Source: DASUPK01 sp963800285 (GTDB taxonomy: Bacteria; Actinomycetota; Thermoleophilia; Solirubrobacterales; 70-9). From it: a stretch of DNA of 64,000 nucleotides. The stretch spans positions 289,186 to 353,185 of the forward strand of contig CAWDAL010000010.1 of NCBI GenBank assembly GCA_963800285.1. The letters are read 5' to 3'. The translations under genes were made by a program, and so were the position numbers. Positions 15,862 to 23,718 of this stretch are shown here, piece after piece. Under the pieces are notes generated by a model, which was given only the letters and a program-made list of their open reading frames with translations, ran no database searches and was not told the DNA's origin. Numbering within the stretch: position 1 is the stretch's first letter; every line of letters begins with the position of its first letter.

Positions 15862-17784
15862 CTACGCCGCTGCGAGCTCCGCCCAGGTCCCGTAGAGCTC
15901 CGCGTACCGGCCGCCCGCAGCGATCAGCTCGTCGTGCGTGCCGCTCTCGCGGATTCGCCCGTTCTCGAGCACGGCGATCCGGTCGGCGCCGCGAATGGTG
16001 GAGAGGCGGTGCGCGATCACGATCGCGGTCCGGCCCCGGAGCAGCCGCTCCAGGCCCAGTTCGATCGTCCGCTCGGTCCGCACGTCGACGTTGGAGGTCG
16101 CCTCGTCGAGGATCAGGATGCGCGGCTCCGCCAGCAAAGCCCTCGCGAACGCGATCAGCTGCCGCTGTCCGGCTGAGAGCGAGACGCCCCGCTCGCCCAC
16201 CTCGGCCTCGAAGCCGTTCGGCATCCGTCTGATGAAGTCGCCCGCCCCGATCGCGTCGGCGGCCGCTTCGATCTCCTCGTCGGACGCCTCCGGCCGCCCG
16301 AAGGCGATGTTCTCCCGCACCGTCCCGGAGAAGAGGAACCCCTCCTGCGGCACGATCCCCAGCTGGCTCCGCAGGCAGGTCGAGCTCAGATCGCGCAGAT
16401 CGTTGCCGTCAACCAGCACCGTGCCGCGCTGCGGGTCGTAGAAGCGCGAGACCAGCTTCGCGAAGGTGGACTTCCCGGCTCCGGTCTCGCCGACCAGCGC
16501 CAGCGTCTGACCGGCGGGAACCTTGATCGACACGTCCTCGAGCGCCCAGGAATCCTCGTCGGCCTCCGACCCCGTTTCACGGGTCGCGCTGTCGCGCGCC
16601 CTCGCACCTTCGATCTTCCCGCTCGAGCGCTTCAGCCCAGCGGCTCGGTCGAGGCCATACGAGAACCAGACGTGGTCCATCTCGATCTCGCCGCGGAGCC
16701 TCCCGGGATCGAGCGCGTCGGGCTTGTCGACCATGTCCGGCTCGGTGTCGAGCAGGTCGAAGATCTTGTCCAGCGCCGCCATGCCCTGCTGGTAGGTCGT
16801 GTAGAGGTTCGAGAGCTGCTGGATCGGGTCGAAGAAGGTGGAGAGGTAGCCGACGAACGCCACGACGATCCCGATCTGGGCGTGGCGCGCCGCCTCGGTG
16901 CCCAAATCGAGCGCCTGGTAGCCGCCGTAGAGCAGGATCACCGCGGTGCCGATCGCGGAGAGCAGCTCGACCGCGGGGAAGTACGACGCGTTCAGGTAGA
17001 CCGTCTTCAGGTTCGCCCGGCGGTTGAGCTCGTTGAGCTCTGCCATGCGCTCGACGTGACGGTTCTCCTGGGCGAAGCTCCGCACCACCCGGACTCCGCT
17101 CAGGGTCTCCTGCAGGTAGGCCGTCACCTCGGCGATCCGCTCGCGCGTGATCCGGTAGGCGCTGGCGGCGACGATGCGGAAGACCAGGCTGGCGACGAAC
17201 AGCAACGGCAGCGTCAGGAAGACCACGAGCGCCAGCTGGACGTCCGCGACCAGCATGATCGCGACGACGCCGACGAGCGTCAGCGTGCTCGAGAAGAGCG
17301 TGACCACGCCGCTGCTGATCAGCTGGTCCAGGGCATCGACGTCGTTGGTGATCCGCGAGATCAGCACACCCGGCCGGTTGCGGGTGAAGAAGCCGATCGA
17401 CATCTGCTGCAGGTGGGTGAAGATCCGGATCCGCAGGTCCTGCAGCGCGCGCTCCCCCACCCAGCCGACCAGGTAGGTCTGCGCAAAGCTCGTGCCCCAG
17501 CCGACCAGCGCCGCGCCGAGGAAGGCCGCGGCGATCAGCACGAGGGCCGTGGAGTCGCCGTTCAGGGAGACCTGGATGGCCTTTCCGACCAGGAACGGCG
17601 GGGCGAGGGTCGCGCCGGTTGCGACGACCAGCGCGCCGAGCATCATCAGGACCTGCCGCCGATACGGCCGCAGCAGGGAGAACAGCCATCTCACCTTCCG
17701 CCCGCGGCTGTCCTGGCCGCGGATCAGCCGCCAGAGCGAGCGGAAGAGAGCGAAGAAGTTCTGGACGCCCGCGGACTCGTTCAC
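15862..17784 (-). CDS. ABC exporter half-transporter (canonical ATP site subunit)
   Basis: 640 residues from GTG 17784. A six-helix exporter domain (residues 1 to about 340) precedes an ATPase domain with Walker A GETGAGKST, signature LSAGQRQ, Walker B ILILDEATSNVD and switch His in IAHRLST. Oddity: about 38 extra hydrophilic residues (from GLDRAAGLKR to GSEADEDSW) sit between the first strand and Walker A. The GTG start overlaps the TGA of the upstream partner (GTGA). Together they form a heterodimeric exporter, substrate unknown (drug or lipid type). Confidence 0.92.
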   Translation of the reverse strand: MNESAGVQNFFALFRSLWRLIRGQDSRGRKVRWLFSLLRPYRRQVLMMLGALVVATGATLAPPFLVGKAIQVSLNGDSTALVLIAAAFLGAALVGWGTSFAQTYLVGWVGERALQDLRIRIFTHLQQMSIGFFTRNRPGVLISRITNDVDALDQLISSGVVTLFSSTLTLVGVVAIMLVADVQLALVVFLTLPLLFVASLVFRIVAASAYRITRERIAEVTAYLQETLSGVRVVRSFAQENRHVERMAELNELNRRANLKTVYLNASYFPAVELLSAIGTAVILLYGGYQALDLGTEAARHAQIGIVVAFVGYLSTFFDPIQQLSNLYTTYQQGMAALDKIFDLLDTEPDMVDKPDALDPGRLRGEIEMDHVWFSYGLDRAAGLKRSSGKIEGARARDSATRETGSEADEDSWALEDVSIKVPAGQTLALVGETGAGKSTFAKLVSRFYDPQRGTVLVDGNDLRDLSSTCLRSQLGIVPQEGFLFSGTVRENIAFGRPEASDEEIEAAADAIGAGDFIRRMPNGFEAEVGERGVSLSAGQRQLIAFARALLAEPRILILDEATSNVDVRTERTIELGLERLLRGRTAIVIAHRLSTIRGADRIAVLENGRIRESGTHDELIAAGGRYAELYGTWAELAAA

Positions 17785-19550
17785 AGCTTCGCCATCTCCT
17801 CGCGCTCCTCCAGGTCCCGCTGCAAATAGACCGAGTCCTCGAGCCCCTTCTCGGCGATCTCCTCGTAGAGCGAGCAGCGCTCGAGCAGCTCCTCATGCGT
17901 GCCGCGGTCGACGATCCGGCCGCGGTCCAGCACCACGATCTCGTCGGCCAGGGAGATGGTGGAGAGGCGGTGGGCCACGATGAACGTCGTCCGTCCCTTC
18001 ATCGTCTCGCGAAGGCCGGCCTTGATCTGCGCCTCCGTCCGCGCGTCGACGGAGGAGGTCGCGTCATCCAGGATCAGGATGCGCGGCTCCGCCACCAGCG
18101 CCCGTGCAATCGCGATTCTCTGGCGCTGCCCGCCGGAGAGCGTCAGGCCGCGCTCGCCGATCACCGTGTCGTAGCCCTCGGGAAGCTTCGTGATGAAGTC
18201 GTGCGCCTGGGCCCGGCTCGCCGCCGCCTCGACCTGCTCCGGGGTCGCATCCGGCCGCGCGTAGGCGATGTTGCCGCTGACCGTGTCCGAGAACAGGAAG
18301 CTGTCGTCGGAGACGAAGGCGATCTCGGAGCGCAGGGAGGCGAGATCGACGTCCTTGATGTCCGCGCCGTCGATCACGACGCGCCCCTCGCTGGGGTCGT
18401 AGAGCCGCGCCAGCAATCCGACCAGGCTCGTCTTGCCGGCGGCCGTGGGACCGACCAGCGCGACCGTCCGGCCCGGCTCGACCTCCAGGTCGATGCCGCT
18501 CAGGGCCGGCTCGGAGCCGTCGTAGCTCAGCGTCACCCTCTGCAGCGAGACCTGTCCACGGCCCTCGGGCAGCGGCGGCGCCCCCGGCGGGCTCTCCATC
18601 GACGGCCGCCGGTCGAGGATCTCGAACATGCGGTTCCCTGAAGCGACGGCGCGCTGGGCCATGCTCAGCGACATGCCGAGCCAGCGCACCGGGCCGGAGA
18701 GCATCACCACGTAGAGGTAGAAGGCCGTGAGATGGCCGATGTTGGTGTGGCCGTGGATCACCTGCAGCCCGCCGACCAGGAGGACGGCCGCCAGCCCGAT
18801 GTTCGGCAGGAAACCCATCAGCGGCGTGTAGAACGACTGCAGGCGGGTGGAGACCATGCTCTGCTCGAAGACCCGGTTCACCGAGTGCGTGAAGCGACCG
18901 AGGACGTGCCGCTCCCTGGCGAACGCCTTGACGATCCTGATCCCGGAGATGCTCTCCTCGGCGCTCGCGGTCACCTCGCCCACGCGCTGCTGGACCTCCT
19001 GCTCCGCCGGGCGGTTGCGGCGGCTGTAGCGCGTCGCCGTCGCGACGAGGAACGGCACCGGCGCCAGGGCGAGCAGCGCGAGAACCGGGTCAAGCAGGAA
19101 CATCGCCGCGGCCGCGAACAGGATGGTCAGCGCGCTCTGGCTGACCCAGATCAACCCGTAGCCGAGGAAGAAGCGAATGGACTGCAGGTCGACGGTGGCG
19201 CGCGACATCAGCTGCCCCGTCTGCTGAGTGTCGAAGAAGCCGAGCTCGAGCTTCTGCAGGTGCTCGTAGAAGGCCTGGCGCAGGTCGAACTCCACCGCCA
19301 GGGAGACCTTCCCGGCGATCAGGCGCCGCCCCACCGTCAGGGCCAGGCGCAGGATCCCGGCCCCCAGCAGCGCCAGGACGAGGGGGAGGATGTCATCGCG
19401 ATGCTCGGCCTTGATCGCGTTGACCGCCGCACCGGTCAGCAGCGGGATCAGCACCGTCATGCCCATCGCCAGCCAGGCGAGCAGCAGCGAGCCGATCAAC
19501 TGGCGGCGGTACGGACGCAGAAAGCCGAGCAGGCGACGGAAAGTCGGCAT
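17781..19550 (-). CDS. ABC exporter half-transporter (degenerate ATP site subunit)
   Basis: 589 residues from ATG 19550; a TTG at 19565 would add five residues. Exporter transmembrane domain (residues 1 to about 320), then an ATPase domain with Walker A GPTAAGKTS, signature LSGGQRQ and Walker B ILILDDATSSVD. Asp replaces the catalytic Glu after Walker B, the known mark of the non-hydrolysing site in asymmetric heterodimers such as TM287/288. The partner downstream keeps Glu. A palindrome spans the start codon. Confidence 0.92.
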   Translation of the reverse strand: MPTFRRLLGFLRPYRRQLIGSLLLAWLAMGMTVLIPLLTGAAVNAIKAEHRDDILPLVLALLGAGILRLALTVGRRLIAGKVSLAVEFDLRQAFYEHLQKLELGFFDTQQTGQLMSRATVDLQSIRFFLGYGLIWVSQSALTILFAAAAMFLLDPVLALLALAPVPFLVATATRYSRRNRPAEQEVQQRVGEVTASAEESISGIRIVKAFARERHVLGRFTHSVNRVFEQSMVSTRLQSFYTPLMGFLPNIGLAAVLLVGGLQVIHGHTNIGHLTAFYLYVVMLSGPVRWLGMSLSMAQRAVASGNRMFEILDRRPSMESPPGAPPLPEGRGQVSLQRVTLSYDGSEPALSGIDLEVEPGRTVALVGPTAAGKTSLVGLLARLYDPSEGRVVIDGADIKDVDLASLRSEIAFVSDDSFLFSDTVSGNIAYARPDATPEQVEAAASRAQAHDFITKLPEGYDTVIGERGLTLSGGQRQRIAIARALVAEPRILILDDATSSVDARTEAQIKAGLRETMKGRTTFIVAHRLSTISLADEIVVLDRGRIVDRGTHEELLERCSLYEEIAEKGLEDSVYLQRDLEEREEMAKL

Positions 19551-19559
19551 ATACCGACT
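19542..19559. promoter_or_regulatory. 18-bp palindrome over the ABC exporter start (candidate operator)
   Basis: AGTCGGCATATACCGACT is a palindrome with a single mismatched pair and contains the ATG of the minus-strand exporter gene. It lies in the short divergent gap before the coiled-coil gene at 19589, where promoters for both must sit (TAATAC reads on the minus strand at 19573-19578). A repressor bound here would block initiation or elongation of the exporter operon. Confidence 0.45.
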
Positions 19560-19588
19560 ATACAAAGTGAAGTATTAGTCTCCCTGGC

Positions 19589-20017
19589 GTGATCAGAGAG
19601 CTGATCAGCTGGCCGGTCTCGATGGCCCGCGCGGCCATCGAGCTGCCGCGCTCGATGGAGCGCAGCATTCGCGAGGCCAACGACCTGATGGAGGTCTCGC
19701 GCGAGCAGCTTGAGGCGATGCGCCGACAGGCCGACCAGGCGCTGGAGCAGGCCGAGCGCATGAACGAGCTGCTCGGTCGCGTCGTCAGGCTCACCGAGCC
19801 GCTCGAGCGCGCCCAGCGCGGTGGCGAGTTCGTCGCCGAGGGGCTGAAGCGGGCGATCTTCGGGGCCGAGCAGGCGGCCGAGCAGGCGCAGGAGGCGGCG
19901 ATAGAGGCCGAGGTGGCAGCCGAGGAGGCGGAGGAGGCCGCCGGCAAGGCTGAGGAGATGCGAGGGGGCCCAGCGGGCACAGCCGAGGAGCCACCCGAGT
20001 CGCCAGCCGAGCGGTGA
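19589..20017 (+). CDS. coiled-coil hypothetical protein
   Basis: 142 residues from GTG 19589. An amphipathic N-terminus (IRELISWPVSMARAAIELPRSM) is followed by a long Glu/Ala/Gln-rich coiled coil (about residues 28-125) and a Pro/Glu tail. No signal peptide; the N-terminal helix could bind membrane. Divergent from the ABC exporter. Its stop overlaps the next gene as GTGA. Family unknown. Confidence 0.65.
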   Translation: MIRELISWPVSMARAAIELPRSMERSIREANDLMEVSREQLEAMRRQADQALEQAERMNELLGRVVRLTEPLERAQRGGEFVAEGLKRAIFGAEQAAEQAQEAAIEAEVAAEEAEEAAGKAEEMRGGPAGTAEEPPESPAER

Positions 20018-20214
20018 GCCGGCCCGACGCCGGCCTCTGCGATCGCTGCCGGCATCAACGCCTGATTCGCAACACGCGGGGATCGGAGTTCTCGCTCTGC
20101 GAGCGCTCGAGGACCGACCCGGATTTTCCCCGCTACCCGCGCCTCCCGGTGAGGAGCTGCCGCGGTTTCCAGCCGATGGCGGAGGGTAATGGGGATCGAG
20201 AGGTTCACGCGTGA
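20014..20214 (+). CDS. small Cys-rich zinc-ribbon-like protein
   Basis: 66 residues from GTG 20014. LCDRCRHQRLIRNTRGSEFSLC with a later VRSCRGF gives four Cys in CxxC...C...C spacing, a likely Zn site, within a compact conserved-looking domain (TDPDFPRYPRLPV). I recognise this as a small protein type found widely in actinobacteria but no function is known to me. GTGA overlap with the preceding gene supports cotranslation. Confidence 0.68.
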   Translation: MSRPDAGLCDRCRHQRLIRNTRGSEFSLCERSRTDPDFPRYPRLPVRSCRGFQPMAEGNGDREVHA

Positions 20215-20687
20215 TGTCACCGGGGATTCCGAGAGCCGCAGGGCTGGCGATTTCGCTCGCCTCGGCGGCGCTTGCGCTGACGGCGTGTGGCTCCGGCGGC
20301 GGGGACACGACCGCCACGCAGCCTCCGCCGATCTCTGCCGCGACCGCCGGCCAGCTGGCGAAACTCAGCGACCGGGTGGCATCCGATCTCGACGCCGGCG
20401 ACACCTGCCACGCCGCGCACGCGGCGGACGAACTGCGGGCAGCGGTCGAGGGCGCGCACATGCCGGCTTCGATGCGCCCGGCGGTGGACGCCGTGGCCGG
20501 CCGGCTCGTCGACGAGGTCAACTGCCCGCCGCCTCCGCCGCCGCCGGAGCCCAAGGAGAAGAAGCCCAAGAAGGACGAGCACGGTGGCGATCACCACGGC
20601 GACGAGCACCCGATCCCGCCCGGTCATGCGAAGCACGGCGCACTGGTGCCCCCGGGTCACGCGAAGCTGAAGGGGGAGGCCGGATGA
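20211..20687 (+). CDS. lipoprotein with Pro/His/Lys-rich tail
   Basis: 158 residues; tandem GTG (20211) and ATG (20214) make the exact start uncertain. Signal peptide ending LTAC (lipobox), a helical domain (ISAATAGQLAKLSDRVASDLDAG, AHAADELRAAVEG) containing CHAAH, then a Pro run and a charged His/Lys/Pro tail repeating PPGHAK. Its stop overlaps the kinase start (ATGA), so this lipoprotein is likely made with the kinase, perhaps as an outside partner. Confidence 0.72.
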   Translation: MMSPGIPRAAGLAISLASAALALTACGSGGGDTTATQPPPISAATAGQLAKLSDRVASDLDAGDTCHAAHAADELRAAVEGAHMPASMRPAVDAVAGRLVDEVNCPPPPPPPEPKEKKPKKDEHGGDHHGDEHPIPPGHAKHGALVPPGHAKLKGEAG

Positions 20688-21754
20688 ACCGCTACCTGGC
20701 CGGCCAGCGCTACGAGCTCGCGGATCGTCTCGGCCACGGTGGCATGGCGACCGTGTACAGCGCGCGCGACCTGAAGCTCGACCGCGACGTCGCGATCAAG
20801 CTGCTCGCGGACAACCTCGCCGGCGACGACGAGGTGCGCCGGCGCTTCTCGCGCGAGGCCCGCCTCGCAGCCAAGCTCGATCACCCCAACATCGTCCACG
20901 TCTTCGACGTCGGTGAGGACGACGGCCGCCCCTACATCGTCATGGAGCGGGTCGATGGCGGCACCCTCGGCGACCGCCTCAACGGCCGCCGCCGCTCGAT
21001 TCCCCGCAGCGAGGCGCTCCACCTGCTCTGCCAGCTCTGCGAAGGGCTCGGCCACGCGCACGCGAAGAAGCTCGTGCACCGCGACATCAAGCCCCAGAAC
21101 CTGCTGCTGCGCACCTCCGACGGATGCCTCAAGATCACCGACTTCGGCATCGCCCGGGCCGCGGAGGAGACGACCCGTCTGACCCAGGCGGGCAAGGTGA
21201 TCGGGACCGAGCGCTACATGGCGCCCGAGCAGCTCGCCGACGGGAAGATCACCCCGGCCGTGGACGTGTACGCGTGCGGCGTGGTCGCGAACGAGCTCCT
21301 TCCGCAGTCCAGGCCGCCTGAGCTGCGCGAGATCGTGGAGCGCTGCCTGCGCGAGGACGCGGCCGACCGCTTCACCGACGCGCGCACCCTCGGCGAGGCG
21401 CTGGCCACGGTCGACGGGGACGGCGATGCGGGGGTGGTCCGCCGGATCCGCTCGCAGGCTCGGCCGACGCGCCGCCTGCCCGCAACCGGCACGGCCACGA
21501 GCAGCTGGCCCGCTCCGGCCGAGATCGCCGGGCGGCACCGTTCCGTGGCCGCGCGGATCGCGGCGATCGCGGCGGTGCTCGCGATCATCGCCGCCGGCAT
21601 CCTGATCGCGAACGGTTCCGGCGGGTCGGGAACGCCGACCAGGGCCGATGGCTCCAAGCAGCGTGCGGCTCGTGCCGCGTCGGTTCCCACCTCGAGCGAT
21701 CCCGCGCAGCAGGCACGGGAGCTAGCCGACTTCTTCCGCTCCCAGTCGCACTGA
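20684..21754 (+). CDS. membrane Ser/Thr protein kinase with shortened C-lobe
   Basis: 356 residues from ATG 20684. Kinase motifs: Gly loop GHGGMATVY, Lys in DVAIKLL, HRDIKPQNLLL, DFGIARA, GTERYMAPEQ, and DVYACGVVANELL. From there it jumps straight to PPELREIVERCLREDAADRF: the 30-40 residues that normally form the end of helix F, the loop and helix G (TGRPPF region) are missing in frame. After the domain come a Pro/Ala/Arg linker, one membrane helix (IAAIAAVLAIIAAGILIA, about residues 287-304) and a short outer tail without PASTA repeats. Activity is uncertain because of the deletion. Confidence 0.87.
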   Translation: MNRYLAGQRYELADRLGHGGMATVYSARDLKLDRDVAIKLLADNLAGDDEVRRRFSREARLAAKLDHPNIVHVFDVGEDDGRPYIVMERVDGGTLGDRLNGRRRSIPRSEALHLLCQLCEGLGHAHAKKLVHRDIKPQNLLLRTSDGCLKITDFGIARAAEETTRLTQAGKVIGTERYMAPEQLADGKITPAVDVYACGVVANELLPQSRPPELREIVERCLREDAADRFTDARTLGEALATVDGDGDAGVVRRIRSQARPTRRLPATGTATSSWPAPAEIAGRHRSVAARIAAIAAVLAIIAAGILIANGSGGSGTPTRADGSKQRAARAASVPTSSDPAQQARELADFFRSQSH

Positions 21755-21985
21755 CTAGGGCGTCGTCTTCGGGACCGGAGCCGTCGGGGTCGGCGGCTTG
21801 GCCGTCGTCGTAGCGGGCGGCGTCGTCGTGGCCGGCGGGGTGGTCGTGGTGGCCGCGGTGGTCGGCGGATGAACGGCCGGCTCCGACTTCTCGCCGCAGC
21901 CGGCCACGGCGACGGCGCCGAACGCCCCCGCCACCAGCGCCAGCGGCAGAAGCCGCCGCCTTCTCGCCTGGAGCTCCGGGATCAC
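21755..21985 (-). CDS. small Thr/Pro-rich lipoprotein
   Basis: 76 residues from GTG 21985. Basic N-terminus, hydrophobic stretch and lipobox VAGC; the mature part is almost only PPATTT-type repeats, a likely flexible, glycosylation-prone stalk. Convergent with the kinase gene, whose stop abuts it. Confidence 0.6.
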   Translation of the reverse strand: MIPELQARRRRLLPLALVAGAFGAVAVAGCGEKSEPAVHPPTTAATTTTPPATTTPPATTTAKPPTPTAPVPKTTP

Positions 21986-22041
21986 CGCGGGGACGGTAAC
22001 GAAGGCGTTTTCGCGCTGCCTGGCGGGGTAGTCGCGATCAC

Positions 22042-22221
22042 ATGGACGAAGAGCTCAAGCTCGGCTTTCACCGGCTCGGCCGAGCGCTCGAGGACCCGGT
22101 GAACATGGGCCTCGCCCTGGCGATCGCGCTGCGCCGGCCGATCGAGCTTGCCGCTCGGCGCTGGCACGACGGTCGCATCGCGCTCGAGGAGAGCCATCCG
22201 CGCTTCACCAGCCACGCCTGA
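22042..22221 (+). CDS. small hypothetical protein (59 aa)
   Basis: ATG 22042 to TGA 22219-22221. Sequence begins MDEELKLGFHRLGRALEDP and ends EESHPRFTSHA. Third codon positions are almost all G or C, as in real genes here. The middle (NMGLALAIALRRPIELAARRW) forms an amphipathic helix. No clear ribosome site. It fills the gap between the Thr-rich lipoprotein start and the diguanylate cyclase. Confidence 0.5.
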   Translation: MDEELKLGFHRLGRALEDPVNMGLALAIALRRPIELAARRWHDGRIALEESHPRFTSHA

Positions 22222-22330
22222 GCGCGGCTGCGGAAAACTCTGCGCCCGGGCGGGTGCCAAATACTGATGACAAGTTGCGGCCGTGGGTCGACGATGTGAA
22301 TAGGTAGGAGCAACCGGGGGGGACCCACAC

Positions 22331-22678
22331 ATGAAGCCGCTTCTCAAGGCGCGAGCAGATTCGAGCAAGAGGGCGATGGCCTACAGCGCCGCCGCGATGT
22401 ACGGCGCCGCCGCCTTCGTCGGCGCCGTCGAGGGCCTGCTTCCCGGGGGCGAGCGGTTCTCGCCCTTGCCCGGCGTGATCGCGTTCCTCGTCGTCACGGC
22501 CCTCGTGCTCTGGGGGCGCCGCCTGCCGATGGCGGTGCTCGCGGCACTTGGTCCGATCGGGGCCGTCCTGATCGGGGTCGCGATCGCCACGACCAACGGG
22601 CACGGGACGCCGCGGCGCTCTACGCCTGGCCGGTCCTCTGGGAGGCGTACTTCTTCGGCCGCCGCGGCACGGTCATGA
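22331..22678 (+). pseudogene. diguanylate cyclase, N-terminal membrane half (frameshifted)
   Basis: Reads as 115 residues: a short cytosolic start, then membrane helices (AAAMYGAAAFVGAVEG, GVIAFLVVTALVLWG, MAVLAALGPIGAVLIGVAIATT). After ATTNGHG the frame turns into an Arg/Ser jumble. Adding one G to the GGG at 22604-22606 gives NGHGDAAALYAWPVLWEAYFFGRR and joins in frame to the GGDEF half at 22675. The two are therefore one gene, 22331-23355, of about 341 residues, with a one-base deletion or a sequencing error. Confidence 0.75.
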
Positions 22679-23355
22679 TCGTCGCCTGCGTCGGCATCGT
22701 CCATGCCCTCACCCTGCTCTCATTGCCGCCCGGGGTGGGCTACGTGGACCGGTGGCTCGACGTGATGGTCTCCATGACCGTCGTCGGGGGTGTCATCGAG
22801 ACGCTCTCCGGCCGCAACGAGCAGCTGGTAGAGCGGCTTGCGGGGGAAGCCCGCATCGACGGTTTGACCGGGCTTCTCAACCGCCGCGGATTCACCGAGG
22901 CGGGGGAGGCGGAGCTGTCCCGCGCGCTTCGCAGCGGCGCTCCGCTCGGCTTCGTCTCCTTCGACATCGACCACTCCAAGGCCGTCAATGACGAGTTCGG
23001 CCACGACACCGGTGACAAGGTCCTGGCCCGGCTCGGCCAGATCTTCCGCGAGCAGACGCGCGATGGCGACCTCGTCGGGCGAATGGGCGGAGAGGAGTTC
23101 GTCGTGCTCCTGGTCGACTCGGACATCCCTCGGTCTCTGGAGTACGCGGAGCGAATGCGCGCTGCGTTTGCCGTTGACGCACCCGGCCTGCCGCGAGCCA
23201 CTCTGAGCGCCGGCGTCACCGCGGCGACCTCGCCGGTGGAGCTCCAGCCGCACCTCCAGCTGGCCGACGCGGCCCTCTACGCCCCCAAGCGGGCCGGGCG
23301 CAACCGGGCCGTCGTCGACACTCGGCTCGAGGCCGAGCTCGCGGTCAGCCTCTGA
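22675..23355 (+). CDS. diguanylate cyclase GGDEF half (downstream part of frameshifted gene)
   Basis: 226 residues from ATG 22675, but conserved sequence extends upstream in frame to about 22610 (LYAWPVLWEAYFFGRRGTV). Two further membrane helices lead into a GGDEF domain: DGLTGLLNRRGF, FVSFDIDHSKAVND, and active-site RMGGEEF (GGEEF). The product-inhibition I-site RxxD is present as RDGD five residues before. Would make c-di-GMP, opposite to the EAL protein at 10.6 kb. The protein would lose its first membrane helices unless the frameshift is an artefact. Confidence 0.85.
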   Translation: MIVACVGIVHALTLLSLPPGVGYVDRWLDVMVSMTVVGGVIETLSGRNEQLVERLAGEARIDGLTGLLNRRGFTEAGEAELSRALRSGAPLGFVSFDIDHSKAVNDEFGHDTGDKVLARLGQIFREQTRDGDLVGRMGGEEFVVLLVDSDIPRSLEYAERMRAAFAVDAPGLPRATLSAGVTAATSPVELQPHLQLADAALYAPKRAGRNRAVVDTRLEAELAVSL

Positions 23356-23718
23356 TCAGCGGAACTCGACCTCGGCGAGGGGGCTGCGCGCCACCCACTC
23401 CTCGAGGTTGCTCGATCCCCGGCCGAGGTCGGCGAGGATGCCGGCGATCACCTCGCGGCGCTCCGCCTCGTCGGTGATGGGCCTTGCAGTGGCAGGCAGG
23501 TCGGCCTGAGCGCTGCCCTTGAGGTGAAAGATGAGCTCGGGATTCGCGAGCAGGTTCGCGTACCAGTCGCGCGTGCCCGGAGAGCCGCTCAGGAAGGTCC
23601 TGCCGTCGTAGCGGTACCGCCAGATCTCGATCCGCCGGGGCCGCCCGCTGGTGCGGCCCGTCGTGGTGATGTCGACCGTGCGGTCGTTCTCGAGGGCCCG
23701 CTGGACGGCTTCGTCCAA
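23356..23718 (-). CDS. deazaflavin-dependent nitroreductase-family protein (DUF385/DDN-like)
   Basis: 120 residues from TTG 23718, directly after the TAG of the MFS gene (TAGTTG), with GAGG eight bases before it. TTTGRTSGRPRRIEIWRYRYDGRTFLSGSPG and DWYANLLANPELIFHLKG are the family's split-barrel F420-binding motifs. Members reduce quinones or nitro compounds with F420H2; substrate unknown. Cotranscription with the efflux pump suggests a detoxification pair. Confidence 0.82.
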   Translation of the reverse strand: MDEAVQRALENDRTVDITTTGRTSGRPRRIEIWRYRYDGRTFLSGSPGTRDWYANLLANPELIFHLKGSAQADLPATARPITDEAERREVIAGILADLGRGSSNLEEWVARSPLAEVEFR

